DNA of 18,246 nucleotides from the NCBI GenBank assembly GCA_902790885.1, contig CADATR010000018.1, positions 1 through 18,246 on the forward strand. Reading direction: 5' to 3'. Origin of the DNA: an uncultured Eubacteriales bacterium (lineage in GTDB: Bacteria > Bacillota_A > Clostridia > Peptostreptococcales > Anaerovoracaceae). The position numbers and the translations under genes were made by a program. Below are positions 1 to 7,658 of the stretch, piece by piece (the stretch's first letter is position 1; every line of letters starts with the position of its first letter). The notes under the pieces were generated by a model. It did no database searches and was not told the origin of the DNA. It was given only the letters and a program-made list of their open reading frames with translations.

Positions 1-151
1 TGAGGCCAAGTCCTTCGAGCTCTACCTTGATCGCCTCTTTGTCATGTGCATTGTCAGGTTCCTTTACGAGTTTTACTGACATGTCTTTTTCAAAGAAATC
101 CTTACCGTGGTAGAAACATGTACCTGTGATTGTGAAATAGATCTTTTCCAT
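1..151 (-). CDS. HIRAN-domain small protein, 5' part only
   Basis: This is the first 50 codons of a minus-strand gene that runs off the left edge. The ATG at 151-149 follows a strong GGAGG ribosome binding site 8 bases upstream. The product begins MEKIYFTITGTCFYHG and continues with a KLVKEPDNAHDKEAI segment. That pattern (a short strand, ITGT..YHG, then EPDN.HDKEAI) is what I know from small clostridial proteins built around a HIRAN domain, a nucleic-acid-binding fold otherwise found in helicases and nucleases. No further domain is visible because the C-terminal half is missing. Its own promoter and the terminator of the upstream operon lie in the 130-base gap to its right, so it is probably a separate transcript. 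The family call is from motif recognition, and the cellular role of these small HIRAN proteins is unknown to me. Confidence 0.7.
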   Translation of the reverse strand, partial: MEKIYFTITGTCFYHGKDFFEKDMSVKLVKEPDNAHDKEAIKVELEGLGL

Positions 152-197
152 GATTACTGCCTCCATTTCTGTAATGCCTTTTGTGTGTTTTCTGACA

Positions 198-228
198 TCT
201 ATAGTCTACCGAATTACTTGTACGGAAA
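198..228 (-). promoter_or_regulatory. possible promoter of the HIRAN gene
   Basis: On the minus strand a TATAGA -10-like hexamer (203-198) lies 19 bases downstream of TTTCCG (228-223), a poor -35 match. It sits about 45 bases upstream of the ATG at 151 and directly after the operon terminator at 239-261, which is where a promoter is needed. The match is weak and rests mainly on position. Confidence 0.25.
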
Positions 229-238
229 ATTGGACAGC

Positions 239-261
239 AAAACAGGGGCTATTCCGCCCCT
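239..261 (-). terminator. rho-independent terminator of the Pxp/glycerate operon
   Basis: A perfect 6-bp stem, AGGGGC paired with GCCCCT (244-261) around a 6-base loop, is followed on the minus strand by GTTTTG. It starts 20 bases after the glycerate kinase stop codon. The stem and U-run are short, so termination may be partial, but it is the only hairpin between the operon and the HIRAN gene. Confidence 0.6.
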
Positions 262-281
262 ATTGTAAAATCACGATTTCG

Positions 282-1511
282 TTAATTGCCCGTAATAAGT
301 GCTGCGGCCGCGTCATTTACATTCGTGCCTGTAGGCCCGGTGATTATCAGCCCGTTTATCTCTTTGAGGGCATGGTAGGCGTCGTTGTCCGCGAGCACCT
401 TCTGCACATCTATGCCCTTTGCCTCAAACTGAGCGAGCGAGTCTCCGTCTGTGTATCCGCCCGCAGCATCTGTAGGCCCGTCTGTGCCGTCGCTTCCGAA
501 TGAGAACACCGCTGCGTCAAGGCCGGCTATGAGCGGCGCGGCTGCAAGGGCTATCTCCTGATTGCGTCCGCCCAGGCCGCTGCCTGTCAGATGCACCACT
601 GTCTCTCCGCCCGCTATGAACGCCAGCTTCTCCCCCTTGCCGGCATGCTCCCTTACTTTTTCTGCAAGCATCACGCCTGCCTCGCGGGCCTCGCATTCCA
701 GACAGTCTGTTATGACGACCGGCCTGTATCCCAGCTCGCTGCACTTCGCGGCTACGGCGCTGCAAAGCTCGCGCACGCTGCCTGTCACCATGGTGGTCAC
801 ATTATCCAGGCTCTTCGGCGTCTCGTTATGCAGATACCTGCGGGCTTCATCGCTCAGCTTCAGCCCGTACTTGTCTGCGATGCCGAGAGCGTCTTCGCAT
901 GTGGATGAGTCCGGGTAAGCCGGGCCGCTTGCTATCATGTCGAGTGGATCCCCGATTATGTCGCTCAGAACGATGGTGAACACCTTTGCCGGCGAGCACA
1001 GCTCCGCGAACCTACCGCCCTTTACGCGGCTGAGCCTTTTGCGGATGGTGTTTATCTCAACTATGTCGGCTCCGCAGGCCAGAAGCTGACCGGTTATGTC
1101 CTGAAGCTCCTCCCCTGCGATCAGCGGCGACTCAAACAGCGCGCTGCCGCCTCCCGACAGAAGGAAAAGCACCATGTCGTCTTCCGTAAGTCCGCTCACC
1201 ATCTCTATGGCTTTTGCCGTGGCGTCAAAGCCGTTCTTATCCGGCACCGGATGGCCTGCCTCAAAGCACATTACTCCCGGCAGCTCACCTTTGACATGAT
1301 CGTATTTGGTTATAACTATGCCTGCATCGGGCTTCACCTCGGCCAGAGCCGCCTTAGCCATCTGCCACGCGGCCTTTCCGGAGGCCACAAGTACCAGCCT
1401 TCCCTTTGCAGCGGGCATCTCTTTAAGTGCCCTGCTGACTGCCTCATCGGGCAATACTGCCTTTATGCCTGCGCTGACTATTGCGTCAGCATCTTTTCTA
1501 AGCTGCTCCAT
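282..1511 (-). CDS. glycerate 2-kinase (MOFRL / DUF4147 family)
   Basis: This enzyme phosphorylates D-glycerate with ATP to 2-phosphoglycerate in the cytosol and feeds lower glycolysis. The 409-residue product matches type-II glycerate kinases in length and order: an N-terminal glycerate kinase domain with LVLVASGKAAWQMA, GHPVPD, LLSGGGSALFE and VKGGRFAE, then the C-terminal MOFRL domain with AGGETVVHLTGSGLGGRNQE and GSDGTDGPTDAAGG. I chose the ATG at 1511, preceded by AGGA four bases away. A GTG at 1532, whose GTGA overlaps the stop of the preceding dehydrogenase gene, would add seven residues (MINKAGY) but has no ribosome binding site. It is the last gene of the operon and follows a hydroxypyruvate/glycerate dehydrogenase-like gene, so the two should act in sequence. 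The kinase class is certain; use of glycerate rather than a related hydroxy acid is inferred from the family. Confidence 0.92.
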   Translation of the reverse strand: MEQLRKDADAIVSAGIKAVLPDEAVSRALKEMPAAKGRLVLVASGKAAWQMAKAALAEVKPDAGIVITKYDHVKGELPGVMCFEAGHPVPDKNGFDATAKAIEMVSGLTEDDMVLFLLSGGGSALFESPLIAGEELQDITGQLLACGADIVEINTIRKRLSRVKGGRFAELCSPAKVFTIVLSDIIGDPLDMIASGPAYPDSSTCEDALGIADKYGLKLSDEARRYLHNETPKSLDNVTTMVTGSVRELCSAVAAKCSELGYRPVVITDCLECEAREAGVMLAEKVREHAGKGEKLAFIAGGETVVHLTGSGLGGRNQEIALAAAPLIAGLDAAVFSFGSDGTDGPTDAAGGYTDGDSLAQFEAKGIDVQKVLADNDAYHALKEINGLIITGPTGTNVNDAAAALITGN

Positions 1512-1528
1512 ATATCCTGCTTTGTTTA

Positions 1529-2497
1529 TCACTTGTTGACAACATTCTCAGGTAATCCTACAGTAAATGCTTTCACATTTGCAACAGTTGTGTCCATGAT
1601 GCGCTGACGACTTCCTTTTGATGCCCATGAAATGTGCGGTGTGATGATGCAGTTCTTTGCCTTGAGCAAAGGATTGTCACCGCGTATAGGCTCTGTCGAT
1701 ACCACATCGAGTGCGGCACATGCCACCTTGCCGCTGTTAAGAGCGTCTGCGAGATCCTGCTCTACTACCATCTGTCCGCGGCTGTTGTTGATGATGATTA
1801 CGCCGTCTTTCATTTTGGCGATGTTCTCTTTGTTGATTATGCCCGTGTTGAACGGGAATAGCGGCATCTGAAGGCCGAGAACGTCTGAGCGTGCAAACAG
1901 CTCATCAAGTTCAACATATTCTACTCCCAGCGCCTTTGCAGCCTCTGTCTGTCTGCCGTCATATGTAATGACGTGCATTCCCAGCGCAGTCGCGATCTCT
2001 GCCGTATGTATTCCTATATTGCCGCAGCCGAGGAGTCCGTAAGTCATGCCTGCGAGCTCTATAAGCGGGTAATCCCAATAGCACCAGTCATCGTTGTTTT
2101 CCCATTCGCCCCTGTAAACACTGTCACTGTGGTGACCAATGTGATGGCATGCCTCGAGCAGGAGCGCGATGGCAAACTGGCTTACCGAGCGTGTTCCGTA
2201 TACAGGAACATTTGACACCGGGATGCCCTTCTCCTTTGCGTACGCAATGTCTACAACATTGTATCCTGTCGCCAGTACTGTTATGAACTTAAGATTCGGG
2301 CACTTGTCGATCGTTTCCTTTGAAATAGGTGTCTTGTTTGTTATGGCGATGTCTGCGTCGCCTATCGCTTCAGCGATGGCAGGTGATTCTTCATAAGAGA
2401 CTCTATCATACACCGTAAGCTCGCCGAATTCTTTCAGGGCGTCCCAGCTGAGATCTCCCGGATTCTCTGTATAACCGTCTAAAACTACAATTTTCAT
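1529..2497 (-). CDS. D-2-hydroxyacid dehydrogenase, probable glycerate dehydrogenase/hydroxypyruvate reductase
   Basis: This NAD-dependent oxidoreductase probably reduces hydroxypyruvate (or glyoxylate) to D-glycerate (or glycolate). At 322 residues it has the family's normal length. The Rossmann motif GLLGCGNIG is at 154-162 with GxGxxG at 157-162, and Asp180 at the end of the second strand favours NAD(H) over NADP(H). The catalytic triad of the family is present: Arg240 in NNSRG, Glu269 in STEP and His288 in TPHISWAS. The final segment VGLPENVVN is typical of hydroxypyruvate reductases of the HprA type. A GGGAG ribosome binding site precedes the ATG. The gene lies 28 bases after the aminotransferase gene and directly before glycerate kinase, which supports a hydroxypyruvate to glycerate to 2-phosphoglycerate sequence. 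Other 2-oxoacid substrates remain possible. Confidence 0.88.
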   Translation of the reverse strand: MKIVVLDGYTENPGDLSWDALKEFGELTVYDRVSYEESPAIAEAIGDADIAITNKTPISKETIDKCPNLKFITVLATGYNVVDIAYAKEKGIPVSNVPVYGTRSVSQFAIALLLEACHHIGHHSDSVYRGEWENNDDWCYWDYPLIELAGMTYGLLGCGNIGIHTAEIATALGMHVITYDGRQTEAAKALGVEYVELDELFARSDVLGLQMPLFPFNTGIINKENIAKMKDGVIIINNSRGQMVVEQDLADALNSGKVACAALDVVSTEPIRGDNPLLKAKNCIITPHISWASKGSRQRIMDTTVANVKAFTVGLPENVVNK

Positions 2498-2525
2498 TTC
2501 TGTCTCCCTTCCTGAGTGCCCTTTT

Positions 2526-3707
2526 TTATTGCTCTTTCAGCTCGGCGAATGCCTTGCGCATGCGCGCCATGGCTTCTGCTATCTGATCGTAGGCTGTTGC
2601 GTATGACAGTCTTATGTATCCTTCGCCGCCTTCTCCGAACGCTGTTCCCGGTACTGTAGCTATATGGGCGTGATCGAGCAGGTAGTCCGCGACTTCAGCG
2701 GATGTCTTTCCAAGACTCTTTATATTGACGAAGATATAGAACGCTCCGCCCGGCATCCTGCAGCTGATCCCATCCATGGAATTCAGCTCTCTGACTGCGT
2801 AATTGCGGCGTCTTTCGTACTCTTTTACCATTATCTGCACATCAGGCTCTGCCTCACGCAGGGCTGTGATGCCTGCCTCCTGCACGAATGATGAGGCGCA
2901 GGTATTTACATACTGATGCACGCGCACCATTCCCTGTATCATCGACTCCGGAGCGGCAGCGTATCCAAGTCTCCAGCCTGTCATTGAGTAGCACTTAGAG
3001 AAGCCGTTGAGCGTGATGGTACGCTCCTTCATTCCCGGCAGCGATGCGAAGCTTACGTGCTTTGTGTCGCCGTATACCAGCTTCTCGTAGATCTCATCCG
3101 AGATAACGATCAGATCGTGCTTCTCGGCGATGGCTGCCAGCTTCTCAAGTGTCTCGCGGGTCTGAACTGCTCCCGTAGGGTTGCCCGGGCTGTTGATTAC
3201 CATCATGCGGGTCCTGTCGGTGATCTTGCTTTCTATCTCGTCGGCATCGATCTGGTAATCAAGCTCTTCCTTCAGATCATATGCCACCGGCACTGCCTTG
3301 AAGAAGTGCGGTACGTGTATGTAATTCAGCCATACAGGATTCGGAACGAGTATCTCGTCGCCCTCGTCGCAGAATGCCGCGATCGCTGCGTATGTGCCTT
3401 CTCCGACTCCGATAGTGACAAGTATCTCGGATGGCGAGTATTCGATGCCATTGTCGCGGGCCAGCTTTTCCGCAATGGCAGCCCTCAGCTCAGGTGTCCC
3501 GTAATTGGATGTGTAGAAGACATTGCCCTTGTCGAGGCTGCGATACGCCGCTCTCTTGATCACTTCCGGTGTGTCAAAGTCCGGGCGGCCTATCTCCATG
3601 TGGATTATGTCCATGCCTTCTCTCTGCATCCTGTTTGCCCGTTCCATCATCACTCTGATGCCCGAGAAAGGAAGCGATTCCATCCTTGCTGCTGTATCAA
3701 AACTCAT
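2526..3707 (-). CDS. pyridoxal-phosphate aminotransferase, class I/II (aspartate aminotransferase fold)
   Basis: This is a fold-type I transaminase that exchanges an amino group between an amino acid and a 2-oxo acid. The 393 residues contain the expected landmarks: Asn176 in SPGNPTG, Asp204 and Tyr207 in SDEIYEKL, the PLP-binding Lys238 in LNGFSKCYSMTGWRLGY, Arg246 in the same motif, and Arg366 in EGYIRLSYA, which binds the substrate carboxylate. The N-terminal FSGIR and the MEIGRPDFDTPE block place it among the broad aminotransferases of the AspC/PatA type. Specificity cannot be read from the sequence. In this operon a serine- or 4-hydroxyglutamate-type substrate would fit, yielding hydroxypyruvate or 4-hydroxy-2-oxoglutarate. 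The AAAGGA ribosome binding site lies just after a large inverted repeat (3725-3779) that separates this gene from the symporter gene. Confidence 0.9.
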   Translation of the reverse strand: MSFDTAARMESLPFSGIRVMMERANRMQREGMDIIHMEIGRPDFDTPEVIKRAAYRSLDKGNVFYTSNYGTPELRAAIAEKLARDNGIEYSPSEILVTIGVGEGTYAAIAAFCDEGDEILVPNPVWLNYIHVPHFFKAVPVAYDLKEELDYQIDADEIESKITDRTRMMVINSPGNPTGAVQTRETLEKLAAIAEKHDLIVISDEIYEKLVYGDTKHVSFASLPGMKERTITLNGFSKCYSMTGWRLGYAAAPESMIQGMVRVHQYVNTCASSFVQEAGITALREAEPDVQIMVKEYERRRNYAVRELNSMDGISCRMPGGAFYIFVNIKSLGKTSAEVADYLLDHAHIATVPGTAFGEGGEGYIRLSYATAYDQIAEAMARMRKAFAELKEQ

Positions 3708-3724
3708 TGTTGATTCCTTTCTTT

Positions 3725-3779
3725 ACATATAGGAGGTTTGGGGGACCGCCTCGTCTGAACAGTCCCCCGGTCTATATGT
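3725..3779 (-). repeat. nested inverted repeat between symporter and aminotransferase genes
   Basis: The outer arms ACATATAG (3725-3732) and CTATATGT (3772-3779) are perfect 8-bp complements, and the inner arms GGGGGAC (3740-3746) and GTCCCCC (3762-3768) are perfect 7-bp complements. The minus-strand transcript would fold into a long two-part hairpin that ends about 10 bases before the aminotransferase ribosome binding site. There is no U-run after it, so it is not a standard terminator. An RNA-stability, processing or attenuation element is more likely. Confidence 0.6.
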
Positions 3780-3786
3780 TGGTTTT

Positions 3787-5133
3787 TTACGAATTGTATA
3801 CTTCTTTATCAAGTTCTCCTTCGCTTGCGTTTACTATGACATTTACTGCTGCGTCGCCGATTACGTTGAGCGGGAGCAGAGCCATCTCAACCGGCCTGTT
3901 GATCGCAACTACGAGTGCGTAACCGAGGAGGCATGCGTCTGTAGTCCAGCCCATTCCGGAGAGAACTGTGAAGATCATTGTTGTTCCTGCGATAGGGATC
4001 GCCGGTGTACCTGCCGCTGCGCAGATCGAGAGCAGTGCCATTACGACCATGTTTCCAGGTGTAACGTTGATTCCTGCCGCTGTAGCGATGAATGTTACAG
4101 CGAACATGTGCATCATTGTGGTACCGTTCATGTTGATCGTCATTCCTGTAGGGAGAACGAAGCTTGTGATCTCTTCGCCGCATCCGAGCTCCTGCAAGTT
4201 TGTTCTTGTGTTGAGCGGAAGTGTGGCTGCCGATGAATTCACGGAGAATCCGAACAGACCTACCTTGGCCATCTTCTTGATGAACTGTACAGGATTCAGC
4301 TTTGTGATAAGCATGATTCCCAGCGGATAGAGAACTACGCATGTGATGAGCAGTGTGATCATTGCCGATGCTACGTATGTAGCTGCAGGTGCGAGGTACT
4401 CAACTCCGTAGATAGCGAATGTGCGTGTTACCAGGCAGAAGATCGCTATAGGGCCAACCTTCTCGATCAGGAAGTTGAGATACATCTGGATGATCTCATT
4501 TGCGCTTTCAAACACCTTCTTGAGCGGCTCCGCCTTCTCGCCGAGTGCGTTCATGCAGATTCCGATGACTACAGCAGTGAATACCACTGCGAGGATGCTG
4601 TTGTTTGTGCTGAATGCTGCCGTGATGTTGTTAGGAACAGCATTTACGATTACCGCGAGCGGGTTGAATGCTTCGATAGTTGCTGCCTCTCCGAGTCCGT
4701 CGCCTGCGATCTCTACGTTGAAGAGTCCGAGCGACTTGATCAGGTAGGCTACCGTGCAGGCGATCGCTGCGCCGCATACATAGAATCCTAAGAATCCTGC
4801 AAGCGACTTGCCTGCGATACGGCCGAGTTTAGTTGAGTTTGAGATGCTGCAGAGCGCCAGACTCAGCGATACGAGTACGAGCGGAACTACCGCAGCCTGC
4901 AGACCTTTCATGAAGATCTGACCGATTATGTAAAACAGTCCGATGGCGCCTACGCCTTCAGGAACTGTGATGTCCTGGAACAGCAGCTTGTTGATGGTGA
5001 GCCATGCTTCTTCGTTGCCGGCCTTTACAAGGCTCTGATGGATCATCATGAAGATAATACCTACTACAAGACCTCCTACCAGGGCAATCAGCATCTTTTT
5101 GGAAATGCTCATTCCGCCTTTCTTCTGATTCAT
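3787..5133 (-). CDS. dicarboxylate/amino acid:cation symporter (DAACS, GltP/GltPh fold)
   Basis: This integral membrane carrier imports an amino acid or carboxylate using an ion gradient. The 448-residue product has about eight hydrophobic segments and the family's re-entrant loops: the HP1 motif NSSAATLP at 299-306, the TM7 motif NMNGT at 334-338, HP2 around GTPAIPIAG at 375-383, and the TM8 block ending in NVIGD at 423-427. Compared by eye with GltPh, which I recall from memory, residues that bind acidic substrate and sodium have changed: Asp394 is Glu416, Arg397 is Leu419, Asp390 is Asn412 and Asp312 is Asn336, while Asn401 (Asn423) and Asp405 (Asp427) are kept. It is therefore unlikely to be a glutamate/aspartate carrier. 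It has a good AAAGGAG ribosome binding site. Its place inside the operon suggests that it imports the pathway substrate. Confidence 0.9.
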   Translation of the reverse strand: MNQKKGGMSISKKMLIALVGGLVVGIIFMMIHQSLVKAGNEEAWLTINKLLFQDITVPEGVGAIGLFYIIGQIFMKGLQAAVVPLVLVSLSLALCSISNSTKLGRIAGKSLAGFLGFYVCGAAIACTVAYLIKSLGLFNVEIAGDGLGEAATIEAFNPLAVIVNAVPNNITAAFSTNNSILAVVFTAVVIGICMNALGEKAEPLKKVFESANEIIQMYLNFLIEKVGPIAIFCLVTRTFAIYGVEYLAPAATYVASAMITLLITCVVLYPLGIMLITKLNPVQFIKKMAKVGLFGFSVNSSAATLPLNTRTNLQELGCGEEITSFVLPTGMTINMNGTTMMHMFAVTFIATAAGINVTPGNMVVMALLSICAAAGTPAIPIAGTTMIFTVLSGMGWTTDACLLGYALVVAINRPVEMALLPLNVIGDAAVNVIVNASEGELDKEVYNS

Positions 5134-5192
5134 TGTTTTACTCCTTTTCTGTATTCCGGTTGCTTTAAATTGATAAGTTATTTATGCCTTGC

Positions 5193-5951
5193 CTAGCGGA
5201 AGGTGCAGATCTCAATACCTTCTTTTTCGAACTCTTCGCGTATGCGCTTAACGAATGCTATCGCTTTAGGGCCGTCGCCGTGTACACAGAGTGTGTCCCC
5301 CTTTATATCCAGCTCCTTGCCGGAATACGCTGTGACCTTGCCTTCCTTTACCATGCGGATGCAGCGCTTTATCGACTCCTCTTCATCGGTGATCATTGCT
5401 CCCGGCAGCTTTCTCGATCTGAGCGACAGGTCATCTTCGTATGCCCTGTCAGCGAAGATCTCGCATGCCGTTCTTAATCCCAGCTTCTCGGCTTCTTCGC
5501 CGAGGACCGCTCCGGCGCAGTAATAAATAATGATCTCCGGATCTATATCGTAGGTCGCTTCACAGATCGCTCTTGCAAGCTGTCTGTCATCCTGGCACAT
5601 GTTGCCCATTGCGCCGTGAGGAGCCAGATGATGGATCTTTACTCCATAGGTCTTTGTGAATGCCGAAAGCGCTCCTACCTGATACTTGACATAATTCTTG
5701 GCCTCATCGAAGGATATGTTCATTCTTCTGCGACCGAATCCCATCAGATCAGGAAAACTCGGATGTGCTCCGACTGCGACGCCGCGTTCAGCAGCCGTGC
5801 GGACCACTTTGTCCATGATCATCGGATCGCCTGCGTGCCAGCCGCATGCTACCTGAGCAGCTGTTATATACTTCAGGATCTCGTTGTCATCTCCCATCGT
5901 ATATGAGCCGAAGCCTTCACCGATGTCACTGTTCAAATCTACTGAATACAT
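5193..5951 (-). CDS. pxpA-like: PxpA-like protein (LamB/YcsF family), divergent 5-oxoprolinase subunit A
   Basis: PxpA works with PxpB and PxpC to open 5-oxoproline to glutamate with ATP. This 252-residue protein has family length and motifs: DLNSDIGEGFG at the N-terminus, ACGWHAGDP, GAHPSFPDLMGFGRR and EIFADRAYEDD. The usual KPHGALYN block reads APHGAMGN here, losing the lysine and the aromatic residue. I placed the start at the ATG at 5951, preceded by AAGGAGG five bases away; an upstream in-frame extension to 5984 overlaps the preceding gene and lacks support. It lies 10 bases after the pxpC-like gene and 59 bases before the symporter gene. The family is certain. A 5-oxoproline substrate is not, because the altered block belongs to the conserved core and the other subunits and operon partners are also atypical. 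Confidence 0.88.
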   Translation of the reverse strand: MYSVDLNSDIGEGFGSYTMGDDNEILKYITAAQVACGWHAGDPMIMDKVVRTAAERGVAVGAHPSFPDLMGFGRRRMNISFDEAKNYVKYQVGALSAFTKTYGVKIHHLAPHGAMGNMCQDDRQLARAICEATYDIDPEIIIYYCAGAVLGEEAEKLGLRTACEIFADRAYEDDLSLRSRKLPGAMITDEEESIKRCIRMVKEGKVTAYSGKELDIKGDTLCVHGDGPKAIAFVKRIREEFEKEGIEICTFR

Positions 5952-5961
5952 GTGCTCCTCC

Positions 5962-6909
5962 TTATTTATTCCACTGCGATTCAATTTCTTTTCTTGAGCT
6001 GAGCTCTCTCAGGTAAAGCTCCTGAGCAAGTTCTATGCTGACTTCTATAAATCTCACCTGAGTACCCGGTTTCGCCTGTGCCAGAAGCGGAAGATCCACG
6101 GTTATCACCGTGCCTATCTTCGGATATCCTCCGACCGTCTGACGGTCTGCCATCATGACTATCGGCTGCCCGTTCGGCGGCACCTGTATGGATCCGAATG
6201 CGATCCCGTCGCTTATGATGTTGCCGTCTCCGGCATGCTTTACCGGTATTTCTCTTTTAAGCCTTATTCCCTGGCGGTCTGCCTCGTTGGTGATGACTGC
6301 TCCATACCAGAAGAACTTTCTGAATTCCTCTCTTGAGAAACCGTCGTCCTGAGGGCCCGCTACTACTCTCAGTGTTATCTCTTTTTCGGAGTACTCCGGC
6401 TGAGCCAGCACCCTTGATTCCTGGTTCGCCACCTCCGATACAGTTGCGGTGAATTCTATCCTGTCGCCCTTCTCGAGCTTTCTTCCGTCGATCCCGCCCA
6501 GATGCTTGCCTGTCAGTGTGGATCTGGATTCCATCACCAGCGGTATGTCCATTCCTCCGGCGACTGACAGATACGCGCGGCATCCGTTTGCGGCGAATCC
6601 CAGCACCAGCTCACTGCCCGCCTCTACGCTTACCGCCTGATACATCGGTATCGGCTCTCCGTTCAGCTGAGGCTTCATGTCTGCTCCGGTGATCGCGATC
6701 ACTGCGTCTGTGTCGAAGCAGTATCTTCCACCCTGAAAGGTCATCTCGAGTTCTTCGGTGCCTGCAGGGTTGCCTGTCAGCAGATTCGCCTGAGCAAATG
6801 CTCTTTCATCCATAGGGCCTGAAGGAGTCACTCCGTATTGCTGATAGCCAGTACGCCCGCCGTCCTGTACCGTCGTAAAGATCCCCGGGTCAATAACCTG
6901 TATTCCCAT
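5962..6909 (-). CDS. pxpC-like: PxpC-like protein (YbgK/KipA, allophanate hydrolase subunit 2 family)
   Basis: This is one half of the paired cyclophilin-like subunits (KipI/KipA, PxpB/PxpC) that with PxpA form ATP-dependent 5-oxoprolinase; databases often name it 'biotin-dependent carboxyltransferase'. The 315-residue product carries PGIFTTVQDGGRTGYQ, PSGPMDERAFAQANLL, AYLSVAGG and the well-kept block VPPNGQPIVMMADRQT followed by VGGYPKIGTVI. I chose the ATG at 6909, which has AGGAGG in front; an in-frame extension to 6945 overlaps the pxpB-like gene by 25 bases. No biotin carboxylase or biotin carrier gene is nearby, so the carboxyltransferase name has no local support. This subunit looks closer to canonical than PxpA or PxpB here. 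Confidence 0.88.
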   Translation of the reverse strand: MGIQVIDPGIFTTVQDGGRTGYQQYGVTPSGPMDERAFAQANLLTGNPAGTEELEMTFQGGRYCFDTDAVIAITGADMKPQLNGEPIPMYQAVSVEAGSELVLGFAANGCRAYLSVAGGMDIPLVMESRSTLTGKHLGGIDGRKLEKGDRIEFTATVSEVANQESRVLAQPEYSEKEITLRVVAGPQDDGFSREEFRKFFWYGAVITNEADRQGIRLKREIPVKHAGDGNIISDGIAFGSIQVPPNGQPIVMMADRQTVGGYPKIGTVITVDLPLLAQAKPGTQVRFIEVSIELAQELYLRELSSRKEIESQWNK

Positions 6910-6920
6910 CGCATCCTCCT

Positions 6921-7640
6921 TTACTCTATGATCCTTGGCTTCCACTTGCCGGCTTCCACCTGTTTGCGGATCTTGCAGAACTCCTCAGGCGTTACCGGGA
7001 TGTATCTTGTCCACTCGCCCGCGTGCACCAGGAACGGATCCTTGCGGGAGTAATCACAGATCTCACAAGGTGTCTGCCCGATGATGTTCCAGCCGCATGG
7101 CTGATCGAACGGTATAAGGTCTGAGAGGTTCTGCTGCACAACGACCGACCTTGCAGGTATCATCACCCTTGCGGTCTCCCTGCGCTTGAAGCTGAACGGC
7201 TCCTCGAACCTCGCCGCGTACGGGTGGCCCGGCGCAAATCCCAGCATGTATACGTAATAGTCATGCTGCGAGTGCTTACGTATGATCTCCTCCGGTGTGG
7301 TGTGCTCAAGCTCGGCACAGTACTCGAGATCGGGTCCGAATTCCCCGCCGTAGCAGATAGGGACTTCCACTATCCGCTTTTTGCTCCCGGAGATCTCCTT
7401 CATCGTCTGAGTTCTTTTCATTATTTCTTCTGACAGCTCCCTGAACCGTATTACTTCAGGTCTGTAATGAACCATCAGGCTGGCATATGTCGGAAGCATC
7501 TCGGTGACGCCTTCTATAGGGTTCTTCTCGAGCTCCGCCTGAAGCATCAGCACTCTGTGGTTTACCTCCAGGCTTATCTCAGATCCCATCTGTACGGAAA
7601 CCGCCTTGTCTCCCGAAATGAGTATTCTGATATCTTCCAT
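6921..7640 (-). CDS. pxpB-like: PxpB-like protein (YbgJ/KipI, allophanate hydrolase subunit 1 family), divergent loop
   Basis: The 239-residue partner of the PxpC-like protein contains VPICYGGEFGPDLE (93-106), YMLGFAPGHPYAARF (131-145) and CGWNIIGQTP (182-191), which identify the family. Canonical members have a glycine-rich GSVGIAGGQTG loop before the GGW..IG block. Here the same positions (164-174) read RSVVVQQNLSD, so every glycine and the glutamine of that loop are gone although spacing is kept. The GFLPGFPYLGG segment is likewise GFAPGHPYAAR. The gene has an AAGGAG ribosome binding site, starts 18 bases after rraA and ends 11 bases before the pxpC-like gene. It may be a specialised paralogue with another lactam or amide substrate. 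In Bacillus the homologue KipI also inhibits a sensor kinase, but nothing here suggests that role. Confidence 0.86.
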   Translation of the reverse strand: MEDIRILISGDKAVSVQMGSEISLEVNHRVLMLQAELEKNPIEGVTEMLPTYASLMVHYRPEVIRFRELSEEIMKRTQTMKEISGSKKRIVEVPICYGGEFGPDLEYCAELEHTTPEEIIRKHSQHDYYVYMLGFAPGHPYAARFEEPFSFKRRETARVMIPARSVVVQQNLSDLIPFDQPCGWNIIGQTPCEICDYSRKDPFLVHAGEWTRYIPVTPEEFCKIRKQVEAGKWKPRIIE

Positions 7641-7658
7641 GTGTCTGCTCCTTACTTA

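Noticed and set aside
3057..3713. Long plus-strand open frame of 218 codons
   Set aside because: It is antisense to the aminotransferase gene, which has full motifs and a ribosome binding site; the plus-strand product has no recognisable motif and arises from codon bias of the real gene.
3887..4342. Minus-strand frame of 151 codons within the symporter gene
   Set aside because: It is an alternate frame on the same strand as a well-supported membrane transporter and has no hydrophobic or domain pattern.
5962..7640. Naming the pxpB/pxpC-like pair as a biotin-dependent carboxyltransferase
   Set aside because: No biotin carboxylase, biotin carrier domain or MKM biotinylation motif is present in the window; the pair lies with a PxpA homologue, which supports the oxoprolinase-type complex instead.
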